The notes beneath the pieces are model-generated. The model saw only the letters and a program-made list of their open reading frames with translations. It had not been told where the DNA came from and searched no databases. Shown piece by piece: positions 55,423-64,000 of a stretch of DNA of 64,000 nt. Made by a program: the position numbers and the translations under genes. Positions within the stretch are counted from its first letter, which is position 1. Each line of letters opens with the position of its first letter. This DNA comes from Verrucomicrobiota bacterium (GTDB lineage: Bacteria > Verrucomicrobiota > Verrucomicrobiia > Verrucomicrobiales > Akkermansiaceae), in NCBI GenBank assembly GCA_017301995.1, contig JAFLEH010000008.1, forward strand, positions 1-64,000, in the 5' to 3' direction.

Positions 55423-56382
55423 TTAACGCCGGCGGCGCAGGAAACCGAGCAGGCCCAGCGCTCCGAGCGCCGCCGTTCCGGGTTCCGGAACGAACAGGAA
55501 CTCATTGGTGGCGAGCGCCGTGTCGCTGATGCGGACTTCGTCGATGAAGCCCCACGCGCGGTCGCCGTGGCCACCGGCATAGAGTCCCCGGCCGACGGTC
55601 CAGTTGCCGCCCGTCCAGTCGCCGCCGGAGGAGCCGTTCCCGTCTGTCAGGGCGAGATTCGAGCTGGTGCCGGTGAGCGCCGCCTGAGCGACCAGTTGGT
55701 ACCATGTGTCGCCGTTTTCGATGTTCATATAATAGAGCGAAAGCGTGCTGCCATCGCAGACCGCGGCCGCGCTTTGCCATTGGGCGGTGGTGCCGTTCGG
55801 ATCGGTGCCGTAGGTGAAACCTTGGACCAGACCGGCGGCAGAGATTGCCTCGTGCCAGACGCCACCCTCGTCGCAGTATTTGATCGCCAACGATTCGTTC
55901 GGTAGAATCTGCAAATACAAAGCCGCGAGACTCCCGTCGACGGTAGCGGTGTACCGGCTGTCCCGGCCCACCAGCGTCCGGTAGGAATCCGTGAGTTCGG
56001 GTTGGAACGCCACCTCGATCGTCCAAGTGGTGGGCGTCCAGGTTTGCATGGTGGTGGTCGCGCACCACCCTGCGGGATATCCCCCGCTGTTCTTGGCGGA
56101 TGAGGTGTTTGACAAACCGTTTTGCGGTACCGTGGCACCGGCCACATCGGATTTGTATTGGAAGCCCGCGCCGCCCTCGTCCCAGACAGAGAGGTCATTG
56201 TTGTTTCCGGAGCTGTCAAGAACACCCGTTCCGGCCTCATAGGTGTTTCCACCGGAAGCACCGTCGTTTATCTGGGTATTCGCGGTTCCCTCGAACCGCC
56301 AATAAGCGACGGTCGAGGCCATCAGGGCCGGCGCGCAGGCAGCGAGCAGGCCCAATCCAATCATGGTTTTCAATGGTTTCAT
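55423..56382 (-). CDS. PEP-CTERM protein with LamG-type domain
   Basis: A 319-residue protein with signal MKPLKTMIGLGLLAACAPALMA. The body opens STVAYWRFEGTANTQIND, a typical start of LamG/concanavalin-like exported proteins. TWTIEVAFQPELTDSYRTLVG and FIDEVRISDTALATNEFL are hallmark lines of the fold. It ends with VPEPGTAALGALG, a hydrophobic helix and RRRR, a canonical PEP-CTERM tail. It resembles the N-terminal LamG part of the large protein encoded just upstream (56418-60320) and may be co-expressed; a 35-bp gap separates them. A strong terminator follows. Confidence 0.9.
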   Translation of the reverse strand: MKPLKTMIGLGLLAACAPALMASTVAYWRFEGTANTQINDGASGGNTYEAGTGVLDSSGNNNDLSVWDEGGAGFQYKSDVAGATVPQNGLSNTSSAKNSGGYPAGWCATTTMQTWTPTTWTIEVAFQPELTDSYRTLVGRDSRYTATVDGSLAALYLQILPNESLAIKYCDEGGVWHEAISAAGLVQGFTYGTDPNGTTAQWQSAAAVCDGSTLSLYYMNIENGDTWYQLVAQAALTGTSSNLALTDGNGSSGGDWTGGNWTVGRGLYAGGHGDRAWGFIDEVRISDTALATNEFLFVPEPGTAALGALGLLGFLRRRR

Positions 56383-56417
56383 TTTTGTTAGGTGTTGTTG
56401 TTCAGGGAGAGGGGTGG

Positions 56418-59400
56418 CTATGGTGCGGATACGGTGGCTTGGAGGAAGCCTTTTGCCGCCGGGGCGACGGCGTCGGAAACATCGAGGCGGAAGGTGTGGA
56501 GTTCGTAATCCGGGCTGCCGGACGCCGCGCTGGAAACCCAGGTGACCGGGCTGTTGAAGGCGGCCAGATCCTCCGATCCACGGACGGTGTAGGTGATGCC
56601 GTTCACGGTGGCGGTTTGGGTGCCATTGGGTCCGGCGGCAAAGGTGGCTCCGGCGCGGACCGCGATGGTCAGCGTGAAGTCCGCGCGGCCGTTGCCGTTG
56701 CTGTCGCCGCGAGTTCCGACCGCATGCCCTTGGTCGCTACCGTTGTTAGGATTGCCGTTGAAGGCGAATTCCTCAAGATTGGTCGCGCCGTCGCCATCGG
56801 GATCGCCGCCGCCGTTCTGGGCACCGACGGTGCCGAAGTTGGCGATTTCCCACGTGTCGTCCATCCCGTCGCCGTCGCCATCGGGTGACGGATTGGTTAG
56901 AACAACCGCGGTGAAACTGTCGAGGTAGGCCGTTTTGCGGGTGTTGCTGAACAAGTCCGCGTTCAGCACGCCGACGGTTAGGTCGGGCAGCGCGTCAAGG
57001 AACGCGGGCTGCGCTCCGGGGGTGACCGTCATGCCGTTGATGGAAAGCGACCACACCCCGGCGACACGCGACATTTCGACGGTGGCCGAGCGGGTGGCGG
57101 CGAGGTGGTCCGCCGCGCCGGCGAAGACGCTGTTGGAGTCGTTGTTGCCGTTGGTATTGGTGCCGAACGTATTCTTGACATCGATACGTCCGCCGCGAAT
57201 GAGGGAAGTCGAACTGGCACCGGCGAAGATACCAAGTTGGTCGGCATTGGAGGTGGCGGGCAGGTTGACGAACTTCGCGCGGAGCTTGAAGTCCTGCGAT
57301 CCGGTGAACCCGAGCGACGACAGGTTGATCCCGAGCATTTCCGCGACGGCCATGTTGAACTGGCCGTTCACGTCGTTATTGGTCGAGGTGATGGCGAGCG
57401 TGCCAGCCGCGGTGTCGAGGTCGAGGTTCGGATCGTTCGGCGAGAACGACGGATCGGTGCCGGTGTTGGCGAGGCGGTGGGTGAAGCCGGTTGCTTCGCC
57501 GTCTTTGTCAAGCAGGCCGGTGCCCGCGGTGTCGAAGCCCATGAAGGAAACCGTATCGGGCACGGTGTCGCCGTTGACGTCGGTGGGAGTCGATGCGGCC
57601 ACGTTGGGATCGGACATCGCCTTGTATTCGGCGAGGTTGTTTGCGCTGTCGTTGTCGGGATCGCCGATGCCGTTCTGGCTAACAATATTGGTGAAATGGA
57701 GCACTTCCCAGCGGTCGTCGAGGCCGTCGTTGTCGCCGTCGCCATCGGTGGCACCCGGAATCAGCGGATCGAGCGGGCTGCTGGCGGCGGTTTGCTCGGC
57801 AACATTGGTGAAGCCGTCGCCGTCGGTGTCGCCCGTGCCGGTCTCATCCAGATCGGTGAAGTAAAACATCTCCCATCCGTCCGAAAGTCCATCCGTGTCG
57901 GTGTCCGGGAAACTGGTGACGAGGGTCGGATTGGTGACCGCCGCGAGTTCCTCGGCGTTGGTGGCGTGATCGCCATCCGGGTCGCCGGCGCCGTTCTGGG
58001 CGGTGATGGTGCCGAAGTAGGTGATTTCCCATGCGTCGGGCAGGCCGTCGGCGTCGGTGTCGGCGGCATTGGACATGGGATCCTGCGGATCGGTGCCGAG
58101 CAGCAGTTCCTGGCGGTTGCTGGTTAGGTCGCCGTCGGGGTCTCCGTCCGGTCCGTCGGTGCCGGTTCCGCTCGCCGTGCTGAGCAGGTTGGCGGTTTCC
58201 CACGCGTCGGGCAGGCCATCGGCGTCGGCATCCGCGTTCACCGCATTGTCCGGGCCATTGTCGTGCAGTTCCTCGCGGGCGTATCCGCGGAGCGCGCCGT
58301 TCCAGATGCGGATTTCATCGTAGGCGGCGTTGGCGGTCGCGTCCGGCCAGGGGGAGAATCCGATGGCGTCGTTGAGGTCGTTGAAATTGACCAGGTTGTT
58401 GGTGGTTTCGAAGTTACCGCGCGCGGCACCGAGATCGGCATCGGCCGCGGGTGCGGAATACCAGGTCACCTTGGTTTTGCCATCGGTGCCCGCCGCGGGC
58501 TCGATGGTCATCACGATGTGGTATTGGGTACCGGCGGTGAAGGGCTGGTTGGTGTTATAGACCGCCGGGCCGCCGGGATCCACCCACTCCACCTGGTCGG
58601 TGGCGATATTGGTGCCGTTGGTCCAGGCGAGGTGGAGGCTTTCGTTGGTCGCACCGTGGAAGTCGAACATCCGGCTCCAGTTCATCACGCTGTTCTGGGT
58701 GGCCCAGAATTCGAGCGTGACCGGATGGGCGATGCCTTTCAGCAGATTGCTGCCGAGCCGGACGTAGTCGGACGTGGTCTTGTCGCCTCCATCCAGGGTG
58801 ATCGCATTGGCTCCGAGCGTTGCGTTGCTGGTGGTGCCGATGTCGATGATGGAGGCGTTGCTGCCGCCGACCGAGTCGGTTAGGTCGCCGTTGAAGCTCC
58901 AGCGGTGGCGGAGCGCGGTCCACGGCGGCGAGAAGGTCGCGACGGTTGGGTTAGTTAGATAAACGAACTCCTCCAGATCGGTGTAGCCGTCGGTGTCGGT
59001 ATCGGCGGCTCCGGTCTTCGATAGATCGGTGAAGTAGGCGGATTCCCAAGCGTCGTTCATGCCATCCGCGTCGGTGTCCGGCCATGAATCGGCGTTGTTG
59101 GGGTTGGTGTTGGCGCCCGCCTCCAGCGCGTCGGTGGCGAGGTCACCGTCGGGATCGGCGGTGCCGTTGGAAGTGGTTAGATTCGTGTAGTGGGTCATCT
59201 CCCAGGTGTCGGAGAGGCCGTCGCCATCGATATCGCCGGGAACGGAAGCCTGAACCGTGGGGTTCGAGTTGGCGGTGTATTCGGCGAGGTTGGTGTGGCC
59301 ATCGTTGTCAGGGTCACCGGTGCCGGTTTGGCCGAGATTTCCGAAGGTGATGACTTCCCAACTGTCGGGCAAGCCGTCGCCGTCGCCATCGCCGGTGTTC

Positions 59401-60320
59401 AGGCTGGCCAGCATGTCGGCCGGTGCGAGGGCGGTGTCGCTGATGCGGACTTCGTCGAGACCGCCGAACCAGCGGTCGCCGTGGTTCTGATCGGGAGCGT
59501 CGTTGTTTCCGTAGCGGCCACGGAAGATTACCCAACCCCATGGGTTTCCGGTGTTGTCGTTGCCGGGATTGACCAAGGCGGGGTTGGTACTGCCCGAGAT
59601 ATCCTTGGAGCCCACCAACACATAGCCGTTTCCATCAAAGGAGTTCTTGTAGAGCTTGAGAGTCGCCCCATCGGAGGTGGCGGCGACAGCATACCATTTG
59701 TTGAGGACCATCGACGTGGTGTCGTAAGCCTCATGCCAGTTTCCAGCGGCGTCGGCGAACTTGATCACCAGTCTGCCATCCGGAACCTTTTGGAGATACA
59801 ATGGGGCGAGGCTGCCATCGACGCCCGCGACCCCGTTGCCCTCGCGGCAGACGAGGGTGCGGTAGCCATCGAGCGCGGACGAGTAAACATAGGCCTCGAT
59901 GGTCCACGCGGTGGAGGTCCAGGTGTTGATGTTGGTGCCGGTCGGAGGGGCCATCGCCGGCCAGGTGAACATGCCGGGATAGGAGCCGGCGTTCTTCAGA
60001 CTGAACGCGTTGGACTGGCCGGTGGAGGGAACATAGGACAGGTTTCCGGGCAGATTGGTTTCGTAGGTATGGCCGGCCCAGGCGTGCTCCCACGACCACA
60101 TGGTGTTGCCGTTTCCGGTGACATCGACTGCCCGGACACCGACGCCCGTGGTGATGGTGGTTCGTCCGTTGGTGTCTTCGACTTGGGTTCCGGCGGTGGG
60201 CACGGTGGTCCCGTCGCCTTCGAAGCGCCAGTAGGCGATCGTGCCGGCGGATGCGGAGCAGGCCATGCCTAACAGGCATAGCGCCGCAGCGGTTCGGATG
60301 CGGTGGATCCTCGGTTTCAT
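56418..60320 (-). CDS. Very large secreted LamG and DxDxDG-repeat protein
   Basis: A 1300-residue protein started at the ATG ending at 60320 (MKPRIHRIRTAAALCLLGMACSASA). An N-terminal LamG domain (GTIAYWRFEGDG to about residue 300) is followed by eight ~50-residue repeats of the form DxDGLPDxWE...GTGDPDxDGxTNLxE, calcium-binding thrombospondin type-3-like loops. A second LamG domain (about 485-710, ALRHRWSFNGDLTDSVGGSN) lies between the third and fourth repeats. It ends without a sorting tail. It is probably a calcium-dependent surface or matrix protein. The repeat design would make it prone to recombination. It lies 35 bp upstream of the PEP-CTERM LamG gene. Confidence 0.88.
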   Translation of the reverse strand: MKPRIHRIRTAAALCLLGMACSASAGTIAYWRFEGDGTTVPTAGTQVEDTNGRTTITTGVGVRAVDVTGNGNTMWSWEHAWAGHTYETNLPGNLSYVPSTGQSNAFSLKNAGSYPGMFTWPAMAPPTGTNINTWTSTAWTIEAYVYSSALDGYRTLVCREGNGVAGVDGSLAPLYLQKVPDGRLVIKFADAAGNWHEAYDTTSMVLNKWYAVAATSDGATLKLYKNSFDGNGYVLVGSKDISGSTNPALVNPGNDNTGNPWGWVIFRGRYGNNDAPDQNHGDRWFGGLDEVRISDTALAPADMLASLNTGDGDGDGLPDSWEVITFGNLGQTGTGDPDNDGHTNLAEYTANSNPTVQASVPGDIDGDGLSDTWEMTHYTNLTTSNGTADPDGDLATDALEAGANTNPNNADSWPDTDADGMNDAWESAYFTDLSKTGAADTDTDGYTDLEEFVYLTNPTVATFSPPWTALRHRWSFNGDLTDSVGGSNASIIDIGTTSNATLGANAITLDGGDKTTSDYVRLGSNLLKGIAHPVTLEFWATQNSVMNWSRMFDFHGATNESLHLAWTNGTNIATDQVEWVDPGGPAVYNTNQPFTAGTQYHIVMTIEPAAGTDGKTKVTWYSAPAADADLGAARGNFETTNNLVNFNDLNDAIGFSPWPDATANAAYDEIRIWNGALRGYAREELHDNGPDNAVNADADADGLPDAWETANLLSTASGTGTDGPDGDPDGDLTSNRQELLLGTDPQDPMSNAADTDADGLPDAWEITYFGTITAQNGAGDPDGDHATNAEELAAVTNPTLVTSFPDTDTDGLSDGWEMFYFTDLDETGTGDTDGDGFTNVAEQTAASSPLDPLIPGATDGDGDNDGLDDRWEVLHFTNIVSQNGIGDPDNDSANNLAEYKAMSDPNVAASTPTDVNGDTVPDTVSFMGFDTAGTGLLDKDGEATGFTHRLANTGTDPSFSPNDPNLDLDTAAGTLAITSTNNDVNGQFNMAVAEMLGINLSSLGFTGSQDFKLRAKFVNLPATSNADQLGIFAGASSTSLIRGGRIDVKNTFGTNTNGNNDSNSVFAGAADHLAATRSATVEMSRVAGVWSLSINGMTVTPGAQPAFLDALPDLTVGVLNADLFSNTRKTAYLDSFTAVVLTNPSPDGDGDGMDDTWEIANFGTVGAQNGGGDPDGDGATNLEEFAFNGNPNNGSDQGHAVGTRGDSNGNGRADFTLTIAVRAGATFAAGPNGTQTATVNGITYTVRGSEDLAAFNSPVTWVSSAASGSPDYELHTFRLDVSDAVAPAAKGFLQATVSAP

Positions 60321-60520
60321 CAGGTTTGCTAGGTTATGTGGGTTTCCCGTGATACGCACGGCCGTCCAAGAGGCACCTTGGAACCATCAAACTCCCCAAA
60401 AACCCCGGTGGCGTCAATAGACCACCTGGTATTACCGTCATATTTAACACCCGGAGCGCGCTTTCGCACCGGAAAGCTACTTCATCCGGGTTACATTCGA
60501 CACCGCGGGCCTTCGCGGTT

Positions 60521-61297
60521 TCACCGCGCCAGCCAGCCTCCGTCCACGTTCATGATGGTGCCGTTCATATAATCGGCGGCGTTGGAGGCGAGGAACAGGA
60601 TGGCTTCGGCGATGTCGGCGGGTTCTCCCCAGCGTCCTTCGGGGATGCGTGCCAGGATGGACGCGTTGCGCGACTCGTCCTCGCGGATCGGGCGGGTGTT
60701 TTCGGTGGCGATGTACCCTGGGGCGACCGCGTTGAAATTCATGCGCTCCTTGGCCAATTCGTTGGCGAAGGCCTTGGTGATGCCGGCGATCCCGCTTTTG
60801 GCGGCGGTATAACCGGGAACGAAGATGCCGCCTTGGAACGACAGCATCGACGCGATGTTGACCACCTTGAGCCGGTCGTTAGGTTCGGATAGATCGCGGC
60901 CGGTGGTGAGCCACCATTTCGCCACAGCCTGGGTGAGGAAAAACGGAGCGGACAGGTTGATCTGGAGCAGCGCGTTCCAATCCTCCTCCGGATGGTCCAC
61001 GATCGGCGCGCGGCGGATGATGCCCGCGTTATTGACCAGCGCGTCGATGCGGCCGGTGTCGGCTAGAATGCGCTGGACCAGCGCGGCGGCCGCTGCCTGG
61101 TTGAGCTTGCCGAAGTCTTCGGTGTAGGCATTGAACCTGGCGCCCAGGGCCGCGGCCATTTCGCCGGTTTCCGTTTGATCGCCGATATCGACGCTGACCA
61201 CATGCGCGCCCTCGCGGGCAAAAGCCAACAGAATTCCCCGGCCGATGCCTCGCGAGGCTCCGGTAACGATGGCGACCTTGTTTTCAAAACGTTTCAT
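60521..61297 (-). CDS. kduD: 2-deoxy-D-gluconate 3-dehydrogenase (KduD-like SDR)
   Basis: A 258-residue short-chain dehydrogenase started at the ATG ending at 61297 (MKRFENKVAIVTGASRGIG). Cofactor motif TGASRGIG (residues 12-19), NNAG at about 90, and the catalytic Ser..Tyr..Lys set in NIASMLSFQGGIFVPGYTAAKSG (quoted as GYTAAKSG) are all present. The ending NGTIMNVDGGWLAR fits KduD. It would reduce 2,5-diketo-3-deoxygluconate to 2-keto-3-deoxygluconate in uronate catabolism. It lies 19 bp downstream of kduI in the same direction, which supports the specific assignment. Confidence 0.9.
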   Translation of the reverse strand: MKRFENKVAIVTGASRGIGRGILLAFAREGAHVVSVDIGDQTETGEMAAALGARFNAYTEDFGKLNQAAAAALVQRILADTGRIDALVNNAGIIRRAPIVDHPEEDWNALLQINLSAPFFLTQAVAKWWLTTGRDLSEPNDRLKVVNIASMLSFQGGIFVPGYTAAKSGIAGITKAFANELAKERMNFNAVAPGYIATENTRPIREDESRNASILARIPEGRWGEPADIAEAILFLASNAADYMNGTIMNVDGGWLAR

Positions 61298-61316
61298 GAT
61301 ATTGGTTTGCGAAATG

Positions 61317-62147
61317 TTATCTGAGATTGGCGATTTCCACCCGGTCCATATCGGTGAACGCCTGGTTTTCACCACCCATCGCCCACACGAAGCGGTAGCT
61401 GGCGGTGCCGCAACCGCAATGGATCGACCACGGCGGCGAAAGCACGATTTGCCGATCGGCCACCCACAGCGGGCGGGTTTCGGCGGGTTCTCCCATCATG
61501 TGGAGCACGCGGTGGGCGGCGGGAACATCGAAATAACAATACACCTCGCTGCGGCGGTCGTGGGTGTGCGGCGGCATCGTGTTCCAGATGGACCCGGATT
61601 TGAACTCGGTGAAGCCCATCACGAGCTGGCAGCTTTTCACACCATTCTCGTGGATGTATTGGAAAATCGTCCGTTCGTTGGCCTCGTCGCGGCTGCCGAG
61701 TTCCACCCGGTTGGCATCCGCGCGGGTGGCGCGGGTCGTCGGATAGGCAGCGTGCGCCGGATAACTCACCAGATAGAAAGCGGCCGGAGCGTCGGCGCTG
61801 GCGCTGGCCATGGCGACCTCCCGGCTGCCGCGGCCCACGTAGAGGCAATCGTGCGCGTCCATCGGATAGACCGTGCCGTCCACGGTCACACTGCCCGCGC
61901 CGCCGAGATTGAGAATGCCCAGTTCCCGGCGCTGGCAGAAGAATTCCGCCTTGAGCGCGTCGTCGTTAGGCAGGAAAACCGTTCTGCCAAGCGGCACCGC
62001 GCCACCGACCACCGCGCGGTCGAGATCGGTGTAAACCAGCCGGATTTCTCCGGGTGAGAAAAGATCCTCCAATAGAAAGGCGGACCGCAGTTCCTCCGTA
62101 TCAAGGGCTGCCGTTTCGCGCGGGGATGGCATCAATCGGGTCTTCAT
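61317..62147 (-). CDS. kduI: 5-keto-4-deoxyuronate isomerase
   Basis: A 276-residue protein, the usual length for KduI, started at the ATG ending at 62147 (MKTRLMPSPRETAALDTEEL). The zinc site is His194, His196 and Glu201 in MPPHTHDRRSEVYCYFDV with His243 in PPWSIHCGCG. It isomerises 5-keto-4-deoxyuronate, released from pectin or other uronan breakdown, to the diketo form used by KduD. kduI and kduD form an operon. A divergent gene encoding an unsaturated-uronyl hydrolase starts ~105 bp away, so a shared control region is likely. Confidence 0.95.
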   Translation of the reverse strand: MKTRLMPSPRETAALDTEELRSAFLLEDLFSPGEIRLVYTDLDRAVVGGAVPLGRTVFLPNDDALKAEFFCQRRELGILNLGGAGSVTVDGTVYPMDAHDCLYVGRGSREVAMASASADAPAAFYLVSYPAHAAYPTTRATRADANRVELGSRDEANERTIFQYIHENGVKSCQLVMGFTEFKSGSIWNTMPPHTHDRRSEVYCYFDVPAAHRVLHMMGEPAETRPLWVADRQIVLSPPWSIHCGCGTASYRFVWAMGGENQAFTDMDRVEIANLR

Positions 62148-62252
62148 CGTGTGGTGTGGGGCTTGGTTGGCTGGCGTCCGCTCGCGAACGCGGGACGATC
62201 CTCCCGCGCTGACCCTCGCATGGCAATTCCAATCCTCTCCATCCTCCCGAAT

Positions 62253-64000
62253 ATGCAAGTAAACCTGTTAAACCGAATCTCCGGCATCGCGCTGGCCGCG
62301 GTCTGCCTCGCAGCGCCGGCCCTCGCCGCCGACCCCACCCCCGCGGCCATCGTCAAGGACATGAAACGCGTTGCCGACTGGCAACTCGCGCATCCCTCGA
62401 AGCACAAGCCGCACGATTGGACCCACGCGCCGTTCTACATGGGCCTGGGCCATCTTTTCCAGGTTTCCGGCGACGCCACCTACCGCGACGCGCTCGACGG
62501 GTTCGGAAAACCGCTCGGCTACGGCCCCGGGCCTCGGGTAACCCACGCCGACGACCACGCCATTCTCCAGGCATGGCTCATGCTCTATCAGATCGACCGC
62601 GATCCGGCGAAACTGAATCCCTCCGTGGCGCATTTCGACACCGTGCGGCAGGCGTTGGCGAAGGAACCGAAGCGCTCGATCAGCGGTGGCACCTTCACCT
62701 GGGACTGGTGCGACGCGTTGTTCATGTCGCCGGCCGTGTGGGCGGAACTCTCCCAGATCACCGGCGATCCCAAGTTCCTGGAATGGTCCGACCGCGAATG
62801 GTGGACCACCACCGACATGCTCTACGACCCCGAAGCCCATCTCTACTACCGCGATGCGAGGTTCTTCGGCCAGAAAACCGCCAGCGGCCGCAAGACCTTC
62901 TGGGCGCGCGGCAACGGCTGGGTCTGCGGTGGCCTCGTCCACGTGCTCGACCGACTTCCCGCCAACCATCCTTCGCGGGTGAAATACCTCGGCCTCTATC
63001 ACGACATGATGGCCGCCTTGCTGAAACTCCAGAACCCCGACGGCCTATGGCGGTCCAGTTTGTTGGATCCCGAGGGACCGATCGGCGAGTCGTCCGGCAC
63101 CTCGTTTTTCACCTATGCCATGGCCTGGGGCCTCAACCGCGGCCTGCTGCCCGCCAAAACCTATCGTCCCGCCGTGATGAAGGGTCTAACCGCCCTGATG
63201 AAGAACATCCAGCCGGATGGAATGTTGGGATTCGTACAGCGGGTGGACGACCGCCCGGACGGCTCGACCATCACCGCGCAGGCCACCGAGATCTATGGAA
63301 GCGGCGCGTTTCTGCTGGCCGGTTCGGAGGTGATCCGCCTGCTGGATCCTTCGAAAGCCCGCAAGGGACTGGCAACCTTCAAAGGTGTGACCCTGCCCGA
63401 CCGTTTTCTCCCAGCCGCGCCGCGGACCTGCGCGCGCTTCGTTCCCGAGCGCAAGGACGATTTCGCCTGGGAAAACGACCTCGTGGCATTCCGCGCCTAC
63501 GGCCCCGCGCTGCGCTCCGGGCCGGAGAACAGCGGCTTTGACTGCTGGTTCAAGCGCGTTCCCTATCCGGTGATGGACAAGTGGTACATCGAGGACGTCA
63601 CCGTGCTCAAGCACAGCAAGGCGACGAAAACCTATCACCAGGATCAGGGCGAGGGCTATGACGGCTACAAAGTCGGCGACACCCGCGGTTGCGGCGGCAT
63701 CTCCGTCTTCGCAGACGGACAGTTATACAATTCGGAGACATTCGTCGCCCAACGGATCATTGAGAACACCCCGCAACGGGTGGCTTTCGAACTCGATTAC
63801 GCCAGCGACTTCAAGGGTGCCGTGCTCCGCGAGACCAAACGGATCACGCTGATCATGGGCGAACGCCTGTTCCAGTGCGACTCCCGTTTCACGCTCGACG
63901 GAAAACCCGCCGCCTCGCTGCCGGTCGCGATCGGTCTGATGCCGCAGGTTCCCGGCACCACGGCCGCGTTTTCCCCGAAGACCGGCCTGATGCGGCTCTG
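62253..64000 (+). CDS. GH105 unsaturated uronyl hydrolase with DUF4861 domain, cut by window end
   Basis: Open from ATG 62253 (signal MQVNLLNRISGIALAAVCLA..ALA) to the window edge, at least 582 residues. Residues about 30-370 are a GH105 alpha6/alpha6 barrel (HDWTHAPFYMGLGHLFQ, THADDHAILQAWLMLYQ, TWDWCDALFMSP, YGSGAFLLAGSEV). These enzymes remove the unsaturated uronic acid left by pectin or other uronan lyases. From about residue 390 a DUF4861-type domain follows (CARFVPERKDDFAWENDLVA, GFDCWFKRVPYPVMDKWYI, YHQDQGEGYDGYKVGDTRG). The product feeds the adjacent kduI/kduD. The stop codon is outside the window. Confidence 0.92.
   Translation, partial: MQVNLLNRISGIALAAVCLAAPALAADPTPAAIVKDMKRVADWQLAHPSKHKPHDWTHAPFYMGLGHLFQVSGDATYRDALDGFGKPLGYGPGPRVTHADDHAILQAWLMLYQIDRDPAKLNPSVAHFDTVRQALAKEPKRSISGGTFTWDWCDALFMSPAVWAELSQITGDPKFLEWSDREWWTTTDMLYDPEAHLYYRDARFFGQKTASGRKTFWARGNGWVCGGLVHVLDRLPANHPSRVKYLGLYHDMMAALLKLQNPDGLWRSSLLDPEGPIGESSGTSFFTYAMAWGLNRGLLPAKTYRPAVMKGLTALMKNIQPDGMLGFVQRVDDRPDGSTITAQATEIYGSGAFLLAGSEVIRLLDPSKARKGLATFKGVTLPDRFLPAAPRTCARFVPERKDDFAWENDLVAFRAYGPALRSGPENSGFDCWFKRVPYPVMDKWYIEDVTVLKHSKATKTYHQDQGEGYDGYKVGDTRGCGGISVFADGQLYNSETFVAQRIIENTPQRVAFELDYASDFKGAVLRETKRITLIMGERLFQCDSRFTLDGKPAASLPVAIGLMPQVPGTTAAFSPKTGLMRL

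Overview
The window is GC-rich, gene-dense DNA from a bacterium that is most likely a member of the Verrucomicrobiota (Luteolibacter/Haloferula/Akkermansiaceae-like). The evidence is the mix of gene content: proteins with C-terminal PEP-CTERM sorting tails, Tat-exported Gfo/Idh/MocA oxidoreductases, many secreted carbohydrate-active proteins (GH95, GH105, GH39-like, NPCBM plus beta-helix, DUF1080, DUF3472), large LamG and DxDxDG-repeat surface proteins, and kduI/kduD. No rRNA, tRNA or CRISPR array was seen. The taxon is an inference from content, not from a marker gene.

Layout. 1-6.6 kb: a plus-strand operon of a GDKP-repeat protein (cut by the window edge), an HtrA-like protease, a VWA/GATase-like membrane protein and a WD40-like protein. 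6.6-24.4 kb: mostly minus-strand secreted proteins (two beta-helix proteins, an alpha/beta-hydrolase-SGNH fusion, a GH39-like glycosidase, a Tat Gfo/Idh enzyme, a galactokinase-like kinase with a GalU-like nucleotidyltransferase, DUF5077/DUF3472, a PEP-CTERM protein). 24.5-28.8 kb: alaS with an unusual in-frame insertion, and a URO-D-like protein. 28.8-34.7 kb: GH95 fucosidase, a second Tat Gfo/Idh, and a stand-alone ATPase that looks like a one-gene mobile cassette. 34.7-46.9 kb: housekeeping and stress genes (YlbF-like, sodA, cstA, a two-component system, a serpin-like protein, typA, a PEP-CTERM protease, a radical SAM protein). 47-60.5 kb: very large secreted proteins, a two-gene radical SAM operon, and an IS4-family remnant inside a heptanucleotide repeat. 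60.5-64 kb: kduD, kduI and a divergent GH105-DUF4861 gene, a pectin/uronate utilisation locus.

How it fits together. Much of the window serves degradation of plant or algal polysaccharide: extracellular esterases, fucosidase, unsaturated uronyl hydrolase and beta-helix proteins release sugars. KduI and KduD carry 5-keto-4-deoxyuronate towards 2-keto-3-deoxygluconate, and a sugar kinase plus nucleotidyltransferase pair would activate a free sugar.

The strongest candidate for something undescribed is the 1.6-kb segment 32994-34604. It carries one gene, an ATPase fused to a PD-(D/E)XK-like domain, behind a 23-bp perfect inverted repeat, and it is bracketed by ~66-bp direct repeats of the 3' end of the upstream oxidoreductase gene. 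Other points of interest are the alaS insertion, REP/BIME-like nested palindromes, the radical SAM trio, and a recurrent GTTAG/CTAAC pentamer that recruits otherwise rare leucine codons.
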